Notes: a model not told the origin generated them from the sequence alone. A stretch of DNA of 6,444 nt from Pseudomonadales bacterium (GCA_023255355.1 JALRIU010000155.1:1-6444); one strand, 5' to 3'. Counted from the first letter of the stretch, positions 1-6,444 are shown. Translations and numbers: made by a program.

Positions 1-1548
1 TCTGCCAAATTCGGTAACGGCAACCGTTATGGTCTTATAGGCGCTAATGGCTGTGGTAAGTCGACGTTTATGAAAATCTTGAGCGGTGAGCTGTTGCCAA
101 CTTCTGGTAACGTTTCGTACTCACCAGGCTGCACCCTAGGCACACTTAATCAGGACCAATTTGCCTATGAGGCATATACGGTGGTCGATGCGGTCATTAT
201 GGGTAACACCCGTCTTTGGGCAGTTAAGCAAGAGCGCGACCGCTTGTATTCCATTCCTGATATGAGCGAGGCTGAAGGCATGGAGGTGGCCGAGCTTGAG
301 GTTGAGTTTGCTGAACTAGACGGTTACAGCGCCGAGAGCCGTGCTGGTGAGATTTTGTTAGAGGCAGGCATTCCTGAGGAGTATCATTTTGGTTTGATGA
401 GTCAGGTAGCGCCCGGTTTGAAGGTACGGGTTCTGCTTGCCCAGGCTTTGTTCTCAGATCCGGATGTGTTGTTATTAGACGAACCCACCAACAACCTAGA
501 TATCGATACCATTAGTTGGTTGGCCACTGTGTTGAATAAACGCAAGTGCACCATGGTAATTATTTCTCACGATCGTCACTTTTTAAACGCTGTTTGCACA
601 CACATGGCCGATATTGATTATGGTGAATTACGCATTTATCCAGGTAATTACGAGGCCTATCAAGCTGCTTCGTCGTTGATTCAAGAACAATTGCATCTTG
701 AAAACGCAAAGAAAAGTGCCGAAATTGCCGAACTGCAGGACTTTGTTAATCGTTTTGGCGCCAATGCGTCAAAAGCTAAACAGGCAAGTTCGCGCGCGAA
801 AAAGATGGAAAAAATCACTTTGGCAGAGGTTAAACCCTCGAGCCGTCGCTCGCCTTATTTGCGTTATCAGCAGCACAAAAAATTACATCGTCAGGCCTTA
901 ATTTTAGAAAATCTCAGTCATGGTTATGAGGGTGATGAGATTTTGTTTGATAACGTTGAGATGATTTTAGAGGCTGGTTCTCGCTTGGCGGTTATCGGTG
1001 AAAATGGCGCCGGTAAATCAACCTTTATTCGTAACTTGATTGGTGAGCTGCAACCGACAACTGGCCTGATTAAATGGGCTGAAAATGCTGTATTTGGCTA
1101 CTGCCCACAAGATACTTCAGCCCATTTTGACTGCGACATGAACATTTTTGAGTGGATGTCGCAATGGCGTATGCCCAAGCACGATGACTTGGCGGTGCGC
1201 GGCATGTTGGGGCGTATTTTATTTTCAGCCGATGATTTGCAGAAAAACGTGCGCGTTTGCTCTGGGGGTGAAAAAAACCGCCTGTTGTTTGGCAAGTTGA
1301 TGATGCAAGAAATCAATGTCTTGATCATGGATGAACCCACTAACCACTTGGATATGGAATCCATCGAGGCGCTGAACCAGGCCTTGCTTAAGTGGGATGG
1401 TACCTTAATCTTCGTAAGCCACGATCGCGAGTTCGTGACGTCTTTGGCGACGAGAGTATTAGATATTAAGGCAAGTGGTGCGGTAGATTTTCAGGGCACT
1501 TATGACGAGTATCTAGCCGATCGCTTGCGCCAAGCAGCAGTAGCCTAG
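1..1548 (+). CDS. ybiT: ABC-F family ATPase, YbiT type (5'-truncated by the window)
   Basis: Soluble ABC-F protein with two nucleotide-binding domains and no membrane segment. ABC-F proteins act on the ribosome; the precise role of YbiT is poorly defined. The frame is open from base 1, and the first visible residues (SAKFGNGNRYGLIGANG) align with about residue 21 of E. coli YbiT as I recall it. About 20 residues and the true start therefore lie upstream, and the ATG at 70 is internal because it follows Walker A. Numbered from base 1: Walker A GANGCGKST 14-22, degenerate first signature APGLKVR about 137-143 (also non-canonical in YbiT), Walker B LLLDEPTNNLD with Glu161, H-loop SHDRH 189-193, charged inter-domain linker about 227-298, second Walker A GENGAGKST 333-341, signature CSGGEKNR 420-427, Walker B LIMDEPTNHLD with Glu445, H-loop SHDRE 473-477. 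Both catalytic glutamates are intact. It ends at TAG, 6 bases from the convergent neighbour. Family assignment is very secure, YbiT subgroup secure. Confidence 0.95.
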   Translation, partial: SAKFGNGNRYGLIGANGCGKSTFMKILSGELLPTSGNVSYSPGCTLGTLNQDQFAYEAYTVVDAVIMGNTRLWAVKQERDRLYSIPDMSEAEGMEVAELEVEFAELDGYSAESRAGEILLEAGIPEEYHFGLMSQVAPGLKVRVLLAQALFSDPDVLLLDEPTNNLDIDTISWLATVLNKRKCTMVIISHDRHFLNAVCTHMADIDYGELRIYPGNYEAYQAASSLIQEQLHLENAKKSAEIAELQDFVNRFGANASKAKQASSRAKKMEKITLAEVKPSSRRSPYLRYQQHKKLHRQALILENLSHGYEGDEILFDNVEMILEAGSRLAVIGENGAGKSTFIRNLIGELQPTTGLIKWAENAVFGYCPQDTSAHFDCDMNIFEWMSQWRMPKHDDLAVRGMLGRILFSADDLQKNVRVCSGGEKNRLLFGKLMMQEINVLIMDEPTNHLDMESIEALNQALLKWDGTLIFVSHDREFVTSLATRVLDIKASGAVDFQGTYDEYLADRLRQAAVA

Positions 1549-1554
1549 CAACAG

Positions 1555-2088
1555 CTATTTGATCGTGCGCTTGTTGCGAAATTTTGCGGCTATAACGGCT
1601 TTTTGATAATCCGTTAATTCTTGGTAGAAGTATTTGGTCGGCTCTTCAATCTTTGAGCCGTAGCTAATATCCCTAAGCCATTCGATATTGAATGGACATT
1701 TATTAATGAGGGCTTTCAATCGAGTGAGCCCTTCATCTGACCCAATAGTGTACATGTCGTGAAAAATGGTCTCGGCGAAACCGGTGGGCGTGATGCAATA
1801 CCAAATATCACTGGCGGGGTTTAAGTAAACGTCATTAAACACTGAACAAGCTAAACTTGATGCTGGGCGGGGTAGTAAAAGCTTACCCTTGTGGCTATTG
1901 AGTTCTGTGCCACGCGTTTGCTTGAAGCCGTTTTGTTCTGCAAATTTAATGATATAACGACGCTGACCCGGCGTGAGCACATCGTAATCATTTCGAACGA
2001 AAAGATTGTCATCATAAATCGTCAGCAACGAATAATGCTCGCTGGCATAAAGATGGGGGTCTTGATCAATAAGCGCTAAATTCAACAT
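1555..2088 (-). CDS. Uncharacterised 177-residue protein
   Basis: I do not recognise this protein. It has no signal peptide and no membrane segment, so it is probably cytoplasmic. It is rich in aromatic residues, has three cysteines (81, 98, 131) and no obvious metal-binding cluster. A segment about 38-55 (LTPGQRRYIIKFAEQNGF) looks helical. The middle, about 85-115, holds alternating hydrophobic and aromatic residues (VYLNPASDIWYCITPTGF) that suggest beta strands, and the tail is basic (KFRNKRTIK). The ATG at 2088 is the likely start, although no clear Shine-Dalgarno sequence precedes it (upstream on its strand: CGTATAAAACTT). A weak promoter may lie at 2125-2153 on the minus strand (TTGTTG, 17 bases, TACAGT). 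It is divergent from the glycosidase operon and could share the 2089-2241 control region. That it is a real gene is supported by length, fit between neighbours and absence of a competing frame. Confidence 0.75.
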   Translation of the reverse strand: MLNLALIDQDPHLYASEHYSLLTIYDDNLFVRNDYDVLTPGQRRYIIKFAEQNGFKQTRGTELNSHKGKLLLPRPASSLACSVFNDVYLNPASDIWYCITPTGFAETIFHDMYTIGSDEGLTRLKALINKCPFNIEWLRDISYGSKIEEPTKYFYQELTDYQKAVIAAKFRNKRTIK

Positions 2089-2144
2089 AAGTTTTATACG
2101 TTGAGTTTTATTAATCTATCTCACACTGTAAATTTCCATATTAA

Positions 2145-2184
2145 GTTCAACAAGATCAATCACAAATCTAATTCTTGATTGAAC
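2145..2184. repeat. Imperfect inverted repeat upstream of the glycosidase operon promoter
   Basis: GTTCAACAAGA at 2145-2155 is the reverse complement of TCTTGATTGAAC at 2173-2184, except for one extra base in the right arm. The arms are separated by 17 bases of AT-rich sequence. The right arm ends 4 bases before the -35 box at 2189, and the left arm overlaps the weak promoter proposed for the divergent 177-residue gene. Position and symmetry suit two half-sites for a dimeric regulator, but no regulator gene is visible and the family cannot be named. Chance occurrence is possible in AT-rich DNA. Confidence 0.45.
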
Positions 2185-2188
2185 AATG

Positions 2189-2219
2189 TTGACAGCCACA
2201 CCGGTTCGGTTAGTCTATT
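2189..2219 (+). promoter_or_regulatory. Candidate sigma-70 promoter of the glycosidase operon
   Basis: A perfect -35 hexamer TTGACA lies at 2189-2194. The best -10 match is TCTATT at 2214-2219 (4 of 6) with a long 19-base spacer; TAGTCT at 2211-2216 (3 of 6, 16-base spacer) is an alternative. Transcription would begin near 2225, giving a leader of fewer than 20 bases before the ATG at 2242. The poor -10 and non-optimal spacing suggest a promoter that may need an activator, which would suit the inverted repeat immediately upstream. Confidence 0.5.
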
Positions 2220-2241
2220 CAAAAAAAGAGAATAATAAATC

Positions 2242-2541
2242 ATGAAAACACCTCATTATAGGCCGGCTAGTCACTATGTGCCGCCAGAAAAAACCGCCTT
2301 TGAATTTACTATTGATACCGTTGTGATCAGTGAACTTATGCAAGTTCCTTCATTAATGGCAATCTTGTCTGAGAAATACCCACGACTCAATACTGTGATG
2401 CATTCGTCTCAGCTTAAGGTACATTTGAGCAATTTCACTTTGCGAACTTTGTCTGAATTTGGCATTTTAACTCCCGAACAAGTGACAGAGATCGATACGT
2501 TAATACGTGAGCTACCTACTGTTCAGAGGCCACAACTATGA
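2242..2541 (+). CDS. Small helical protein, first gene of the glycosidase operon
   Basis: A 99-residue protein without signal peptide or membrane segment, so predicted cytoplasmic. After a proline-rich N-terminus (1-16), residues about 20-92 read as short helices with the pattern FTIDT, LMQVP, AILSEKYP, LRTLSEF, LTPEQVTEIDTLIREL. From memory, this pattern resembles a small helical module found at the C-terminus of many secreted proteobacterial glycosidases and esterases (xxIDTxxxxLLxxPxxxxVLxKxxP, then LRxL and LTxExLxxID). That link is recollection, not a search result. The start is fixed by an in-frame TAA at 2236-2238; the purine run AAGAG at 2226-2230 is a weak ribosome site. Its TGA overlaps the ATG of the glycosidase gene in ATGA, implying translational coupling. 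Its function is unknown; a partner or chaperone of the glycosidase is inferred from this arrangement. An alternative is a remnant of a once longer enzyme. Confidence 0.8.
   Translation: MKTPHYRPASHYVPPEKTAFEFTIDTVVISELMQVPSLMAILSEKYPRLNTVMHSSQLKVHLSNFTLRTLSEFGILTPEQVTEIDTLIRELPTVQRPQL
2525..2529 (+). promoter_or_regulatory. Ribosome binding site of the GH2 gene, inside the upstream gene
   Basis: AGAGG lies 8 bases before the ATG at 2538 and within the last codons of the 99-residue gene. It is the strongest Shine-Dalgarno match in the operon and supports this start, which also places the twin-arginine motif at the normal distance from the N-terminus. Confidence 0.7.
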
Positions 2542-5012
2542 CAACATCCATACTTCCTAGTGTGAGTCGACGAGACCTACTTAAAGCAGGTGTGGGAATG
2601 ACAGCCTTCACGCTAGCTGGCTGCGAGTTCAGCGAACAAACACAAGGCGACAGTGCCTTTCCCATGGGGCGCGCCTTGCCTTTTAATCATGGTTGGCAGT
2701 TTTTTAACAACGAAACGAAGACAAGTTCGTATGATGAGATTCAAAACGCTGCCTTTGCTGAGGTGCATTTGCCCCACGATTGGAGTCTTAGTGATGTTCC
2801 TGCTGAGGTATCTAGCAATGCTATTGGGCCGTTTTATCAAGAATCGATAGGTAAGGCGGCTACTGGTTTTACACGTGGCGGCGAGGGCTGGTATCGAAAG
2901 GTTTTTAAACTGCCATCTCTCCCCCAAGATAGCTTGGTTGAGATCAGTTTTGAGGGCGTCGCTGTAGAAAGTGAGGTATGGGTGAATCATCGCTTTGTCG
3001 GTAGACATACCCATGCCTATACTTCTTTCAGTTACGATATTTCTGATGTTGTGATTCCCAATGCCGACAATAGCATTGTGGTAAAAGTAACTAATCGCGG
3101 ACTAAATAGCCGTTGGTACGCCGGTTCAGGTATTTATCGTGATGTATCGCTAACAATTCTGCCCCATTCAAGCCATTTTGTAGAAAACGGTGTGCATGTC
3201 TGGACCGAAGAAATCACTGCGTCTGAGGCGCATTTACAATTAAATACAGAGATAGCTGGTAACTCCGAAGGGCTAACGTTACGCACCAAGGTGTTTGATG
3301 CTCACCAGCAGCAAGTCTATAGCGGTGATTCTAGTGTGGATGGTCATTTAATCACACTCGAACGCCCGCAATTATGGTCACCCGATCAACCTAATTTATA
3401 TGACATTCATTGTCAGTTGGTTAGCGGTGATCAGGTCATTGATCAAATCATCATTCCGTTTGGCGTTCGCATTGTTGCCTTTGATAGCAAACAGGGTATG
3501 ACAATTAACGGTGAGCATGTTTTTATGCGTGGTGGCTGCGTGCATCATGACAATGGTTTACTCGGCGCGGTATCTTATTATGACGCGGAATATCGAAAGA
3601 TTTCTTTGCTTAAAGCTCGCGGCTATAACGCTATTCGCAGCTCACATAATCCCTCATCAAGGCAATTACGAGCTGCTTGTGATCAGCTTGGCATGTTAAT
3701 GATCGATGAGGCGTTTGATATGTGGCACGCTGAAAAACTCCCTGATGATTATGCTCAATATTTTACTCAAGATTGGCAGCGTGATCTCACGGCGATGGTT
3801 CGAGCGGCACGTAATTCGCCATGCGTGGTGATGTGGAGTATCGGCAATGAGGTGCCAGAGCGCAGTACAGATATTGGGGTAGAATGGAGTTGGAAACTCG
3901 CTAACCATATTAAGCATATTGATACTACACGCCCTGTAACAGCGGCCTTGCATGGCACCCCAGGACGACCTCAAAAAGCGGGTCCAGGTACGGCGCGACC
4001 TGGGTTTGAAAATGTCATTGACCCTGCTTCAAGTCAGTTTTTAGATGTGGTGGGGTATAACTATAAACTGCATGAAATCGAACACGATCATAGCGTTTAC
4101 CCTGATCGTGTTTTGTATGCTTCAGAAACCTATGCAAAAGACCCCCTTGACTATCGAATACTCGCCGAAAAGGCCCCGTATTTTATTGGTGAGTTTTTAT
4201 GGACCGCCATGGACTATCTGGGCGAGGCAGGCATTGGCCATAGCTATTTTTTAACACCTGATAATCCCTATCCCTTTGGAGAAAGGTTTCCTATCGTGGT
4301 TTCTTACTGTGGCGATATCGATTTAATCGGTCATCAGCAAGCCCAATCATTTTATCGTGATGTCGTCTGGGGTATAAGCCCCTTGCATCTGGCTGTTGCT
4401 GCACCGTTGCCGGAAAATACTACCGAGTATCTGCCGCATTGGGGATGGAAAACACAACAAGCCAGCTGGACATGGCCCGGATATGACGATCAAACCATGA
4501 CATTATTTGTGTATACGTCGGGTGATCAAATTTCTGTTTTATTGAATGGCGTTGAGCATCACAATCAAGCGGTAACGTTTGACCATAAAATGATGGCAAC
4601 GTTGGAGGTGCCATATCAGCCAGGTACGCTTAGTGTGGTGAGTTTTAAAAACGGCGTTGAAATTGCTCGCCAACAACTCACTACGGCAAGTGAGGTTGCT
4701 CAAATACAGGTTAGTATTGATAAATCTATCCCCACTAACGATTTGTATTATGTACAGATAGCCCTTGAAGATGCATCAGGAAATTTATGTGATAAAGCCA
4801 TCCAGTCACTCGACGTTGATGTCATTGGCTCTGCCGTTATCGCAGCGTTCGGAACCGGTAATCCTAATGCTGTAGGCAGCCTGCAAAGTCATAGTGCGCA
4901 AAGCTATCAAGGTAGAGCATTGTTAATTGTGCGCCGAACAGATCTAAAGGGTGCGATTGATGTTGTTGTGCATGCTGCAGGTTTGGCGAGTAAAAGAATA
5001 ACGCTGGCATAA
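2538..5012 (+). CDS. GH2 beta-galactosidase-like enzyme, Tat-exported lipoprotein
   Basis: A retaining exo-glycosidase of family GH2, 824 residues. The N-terminus carries twin-arginine motif SRRDLLK (10-16), a hydrophobic stretch and lipobox LAGC with Cys29, so it should be exported folded and lipid-anchored at the cell envelope. Glu30 at +2 does not match the classical Asp inner-membrane retention signal. Domains: jelly-roll sugar-binding about 47-205 (PHDW 79-82, SRWYAGSGIYR 191-201), Ig-like about 210-312, TIM barrel about 315-610, DUF4982-like about 632-705 (HWGW, VLLNG), and a C-terminal Ig-like GH2_C5-type domain about 718-822 (AAFGTGNP, GRALLIVRR). Conserved barrel motifs are RGGCVHHDNG 331-340, NAIRSSHNP 364-372 and IDEAFDMW 389-396. 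Expected acid/base is Glu438 in SIGNEVPE; likely nucleophile is Glu530 in ASET. GEFLWTAMDYLGE 551-563 is the usual motif after it. Beta-galactosidase is the commonest activity for this architecture; the linkage and polymer are unknown. Confidence 0.93.
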   Translation: MTTSILPSVSRRDLLKAGVGMTAFTLAGCEFSEQTQGDSAFPMGRALPFNHGWQFFNNETKTSSYDEIQNAAFAEVHLPHDWSLSDVPAEVSSNAIGPFYQESIGKAATGFTRGGEGWYRKVFKLPSLPQDSLVEISFEGVAVESEVWVNHRFVGRHTHAYTSFSYDISDVVIPNADNSIVVKVTNRGLNSRWYAGSGIYRDVSLTILPHSSHFVENGVHVWTEEITASEAHLQLNTEIAGNSEGLTLRTKVFDAHQQQVYSGDSSVDGHLITLERPQLWSPDQPNLYDIHCQLVSGDQVIDQIIIPFGVRIVAFDSKQGMTINGEHVFMRGGCVHHDNGLLGAVSYYDAEYRKISLLKARGYNAIRSSHNPSSRQLRAACDQLGMLMIDEAFDMWHAEKLPDDYAQYFTQDWQRDLTAMVRAARNSPCVVMWSIGNEVPERSTDIGVEWSWKLANHIKHIDTTRPVTAALHGTPGRPQKAGPGTARPGFENVIDPASSQFLDVVGYNYKLHEIEHDHSVYPDRVLYASETYAKDPLDYRILAEKAPYFIGEFLWTAMDYLGEAGIGHSYFLTPDNPYPFGERFPIVVSYCGDIDLIGHQQAQSFYRDVVWGISPLHLAVAAPLPENTTEYLPHWGWKTQQASWTWPGYDDQTMTLFVYTSGDQISVLLNGVEHHNQAVTFDHKMMATLEVPYQPGTLSVVSFKNGVEIARQQLTTASEVAQIQVSIDKSIPTNDLYYVQIALEDASGNLCDKAIQSLDVDVIGSAVIAAFGTGNPNAVGSLQSHSAQSYQGRALLIVRRTDLKGAIDVVVHAAGLASKRITLA

Positions 5013-5025
5013 GATAGGTTTTGAT

Positions 5026-5475
5026 ATGAAGTACGCGATAAATATGTTGCTAGTGCTGATGTTGTTGCCAAGTATTTCAGTGGTTGCTGACGATAAAACA
5101 GCCTTAGAAATTAAACTAAAGGCTTTTTTAGCTGGGGTCGATCAAAAATCTGTACATGCTGATTTTTGGGCTGATGATTTGGTGTATACCTCGTCGGCGG
5201 GCAATCGAATCAATAAGGCAGATATTCTGGCGGGTTTTGATGAACCTGATGCTCAATCGTCACCAGCCACTTTGTATTCTGCTCAAGATGTCGATATCCG
5301 CGTTTACGGTAACACCGCAGTGTTGGCCTTCGTATTACTTGCAAAGGTACCAGATAAACAGGCTAAATTTATTGAATCATATTATTTAAATACAGGTACC
5401 TTTGTTAAGCGGCAGGGTAGTTGGCAAGCAGTGGCGTGGCAGGCAACTAAAAAGGCACCAGCCGCTTCACATTGA
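5026..5475 (+). CDS. Secreted NTF2-like (DUF4440/SnoaL-type) protein
   Basis: A 149-residue protein with a Sec signal peptide: short basic start MKYAIN, hydrophobic core LLVLMLLPSISV, and probable cleavage after VVA (residue 21) before DD. The mature part of about 128 residues has the plan of small NTF2-like cone-fold proteins: N-terminal helix (23-50, ending ADFWADD), strand LVYTSSAG, KADILAGF helix, then strands DVDIRVYGNTAVLAFVLLA, GTFVKRQGSWQAVAWQATK. The YGNTAVL and G-W-VAWQ-T segments are typical of DUF4440. No cysteine survives processing, so it is probably a soluble periplasmic protein. AGG at 5016-5018, 7 bases before the ATG, is a good ribosome site. It follows the glycosidase by 13 bases and is probably co-transcribed. 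Family members include both enzymes and ligand binders, so no reaction can be assigned. Confidence 0.85.
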   Translation: MKYAINMLLVLMLLPSISVVADDKTALEIKLKAFLAGVDQKSVHADFWADDLVYTSSAGNRINKADILAGFDEPDAQSSPATLYSAQDVDIRVYGNTAVLAFVLLAKVPDKQAKFIESYYLNTGTFVKRQGSWQAVAWQATKKAPAASH

Positions 5476-5500
5476 CGTATATCTTCTATATTGATCACAC

Positions 5501-5515
5501 CATCATTTAATCATG
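5501..5515. repeat. Short near-palindrome before the CNNM gene
   Basis: The 15 bases CATCATTTAATCATG pair as a dyad at 6 of 7 positions around a central T. The element overlaps the weak ribosome site TGAG (5514-5517) of the next gene. It could be a small operator or a leader hairpin, but AT-rich sequence produces such dyads easily, so this is only a note. Confidence 0.2.
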
Positions 5516-5523
5516 AGTTTTTA

Positions 5524-6444
5524 ATGGAACTGTTGTTACTCTATCTTTTCTTGGCCATCGGCGTGTCGTTTATTTGTTCGGTATCTGAGGCCGTATTGTT
5601 ATCGATTCGCCCCTCGTTTATTGCCTCACTCAACGAAAACAGTCGCACCGCAAAAATGTTGCAAGCACAGCGCGATGATATGGACAAATATCTGGCGGCC
5701 ATTTTGACCGCCAATACTATTGCTCATACCGTGGGTGCCGCCGGGGTAGGGGCACAGGCTTCGCATGTGTTTGGTGATGAGTATTTTGGCATTATCTCTG
5801 GTGTGCTGACGTTATTGATTTTGGTGTTTTCCGAGATCATTCCCAAGACTATTGGTGCGACCTTTTGGAAGCAACTAGCGCCTTTGTTTGCCGTTATTAT
5901 TCATTGGATGACCCTGGTATTGTCGCCCATCGTTTGGGCCTCGGGTCAGCTAACTCGCTTGATTTCTAAATCAGGTGAAAATCCCCACACCTTTTCTCGC
6001 GAAGAAGTGACCGCCATGATCGATATTGGCAAGCGGGAAGGTGTGATAGACCACGGCGAACACCAAATGGTGTCGAACATTTTGCGTTTACGTCAGCTTT
6101 CTGTGCGCGATGTCATGACTCCGCGCACGGTTCTGATTACTGCCAATGAGCAAGATTCGGTTGCAATGTTCTTTGACATGCACGCCCAGTCGTCTTTTTC
6201 GCGAATTCCTATCTACGGGGTCAACCGTGATGACATTGTCGGCTATGTGTTAAAAACTGATTTACTGATTGCTCAGGCAAAAGATGAATTTGAGCGCCGC
6301 CTGCATGAGTTTCAACGCGAGTTTTTGGTCATATCGGATAAGCTAACCGCGGCAGATGGTTACAAACAGTTAATGCGTGAAAAGTCGCATATTGCGTTGA
6401 TTGTCGACGAATATGGTTCAGTACAAGGCTTGTTGACCCTTGAA
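5524..6444 (+). CDS. CNNM (DUF21) and CBS-pair membrane protein, 3' end outside the window
   Basis: A 307-codon open reading frame with no stop before the window edge. The N-terminal CNNM/DUF21 transmembrane domain spans about 1-145, with hydrophobic segments near 2-28, 56-78, 88-110 and 118-140. Family-typical motifs are CSVSEAVLLS (18-27), LTANTIAHTVGA (61-72) and SEIIPKTIGA (103-112). A cytoplasmic linker (FSREEVTAMIDIGKREGVID) leads to a CBS pair: first CBS about 195-250 (DVMTPRTVL, FSRIPIYG, DIVGYV), second from about 265 (KSHIALIVDEYGSVQGLLTLE), cut by the edge. Related CorB/CNNM proteins are linked to magnesium and cobalt transport or resistance; its transported ion is not shown by sequence. 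The ATG at 5524 has only a weak TGAG ribosome site 6 bases upstream. A -10-like TATATT at 5487-5492 with TTCACA at 5466-5471 is a poor promoter candidate, so read-through from the glycosidase operon is possible. Whether a C-terminal CorC_HlyC domain follows cannot be seen. Confidence 0.92.
   Translation, partial: MELLLLYLFLAIGVSFICSVSEAVLLSIRPSFIASLNENSRTAKMLQAQRDDMDKYLAAILTANTIAHTVGAAGVGAQASHVFGDEYFGIISGVLTLLILVFSEIIPKTIGATFWKQLAPLFAVIIHWMTLVLSPIVWASGQLTRLISKSGENPHTFSREEVTAMIDIGKREGVIDHGEHQMVSNILRLRQLSVRDVMTPRTVLITANEQDSVAMFFDMHAQSSFSRIPIYGVNRDDIVGYVLKTDLLIAQAKDEFERRLHEFQREFLVISDKLTAADGYKQLMREKSHIALIVDEYGSVQGLLTLE

Noticed and set aside
70..72. ATG at 70 as the start of the ABC-F gene
   Set aside because: The frame continues upstream to base 1 and encodes an intact Walker A motif before this ATG, so it is an internal methionine.
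1098..1364. Minus-strand open frame of 88 residues inside ybiT
   Set aside because: It lies wholly inside the conserved second ATPase domain of ybiT and its translation has no recognisable features, so it is a shadow frame.
2121..2164. CRP-like site suggested by TCACA at 2121-2125 and 2160-2164
   Set aside because: Neither TCACA has a TGTGA-like partner 6 bases upstream, so there is no CRP-type dyad.
2613..3014. Minus-strand open frame of 133 residues inside the GH2 gene
   Set aside because: It is antisense to the signal region and the conserved sugar-binding domain, has no ribosome site worth noting, and its composition is not protein-like.
5013..5025. Possible terminator between the GH2 gene and the NTF2-like gene
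   Set aside because: The gap is 13 bases with a ribosome site and no stem-loop, so it is an operon junction.
5472..5500. TTGACG at 5472-5477 as a -35 for the CNNM gene
   Set aside because: At 17 bases spacing the -10 position reads TCACAC, and the TATATT nearby is only 9 bases away, so the boxes do not combine into a normal promoter.

Overview
The window looks like a piece of chromosome from a Gram-negative gammaproteobacterium, possibly a marine or other polysaccharide-degrading one. Three things suggest this: an ABC-F ATPase very close to enterobacterial YbiT as I recall it, a twin-arginine/lipobox glycosidase, and a two-domain CNNM/CBS membrane protein. Species-level assignment is not possible from the sequence alone.

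Layout: (1) bases 1-1548 (+) hold nearly all of a YbiT-type ABC-F protein. Only about 20 N-terminal residues lie outside the window. (2) 1555-2088 (-) is an unrecognised 177-residue cytoplasmic protein, convergent with ybiT with a 6-base gap. (3) 2089-2241 is a divergent intergenic region with a perfect TTGACA -35 box and an imperfect inverted repeat just upstream of it. (4) 2242-5475 (+) is a compact likely operon: a 99-residue helical protein, overlapping by 4 bases (ATGA) a Tat-exported, lipid-anchored GH2 beta-galactosidase-like enzyme, followed 13 bases later by a small secreted NTF2-like (DUF4440/SnoaL-type) protein. (5) 5524-6444 (+) is a CNNM (DUF21) plus CBS-pair membrane protein that runs off the right edge.

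The most interesting part is the three-gene glycosidase cassette. The first gene product lacks a signal peptide. It resembles, from memory, a small helical module often found at the C-terminus of secreted proteobacterial carbohydrate-active enzymes and esterases. Here it stands alone and is translationally coupled to a Tat substrate, so a role as a partner or folding factor for the glycosidase is a testable idea. No transporter, sulfatase or dedicated regulator is present in the window, so the physiological substrate cannot be read from context. The flanking genes look like ordinary housekeeping genes. No RNA genes, mobile elements, CRISPR arrays or convincing intrinsic terminators were seen.
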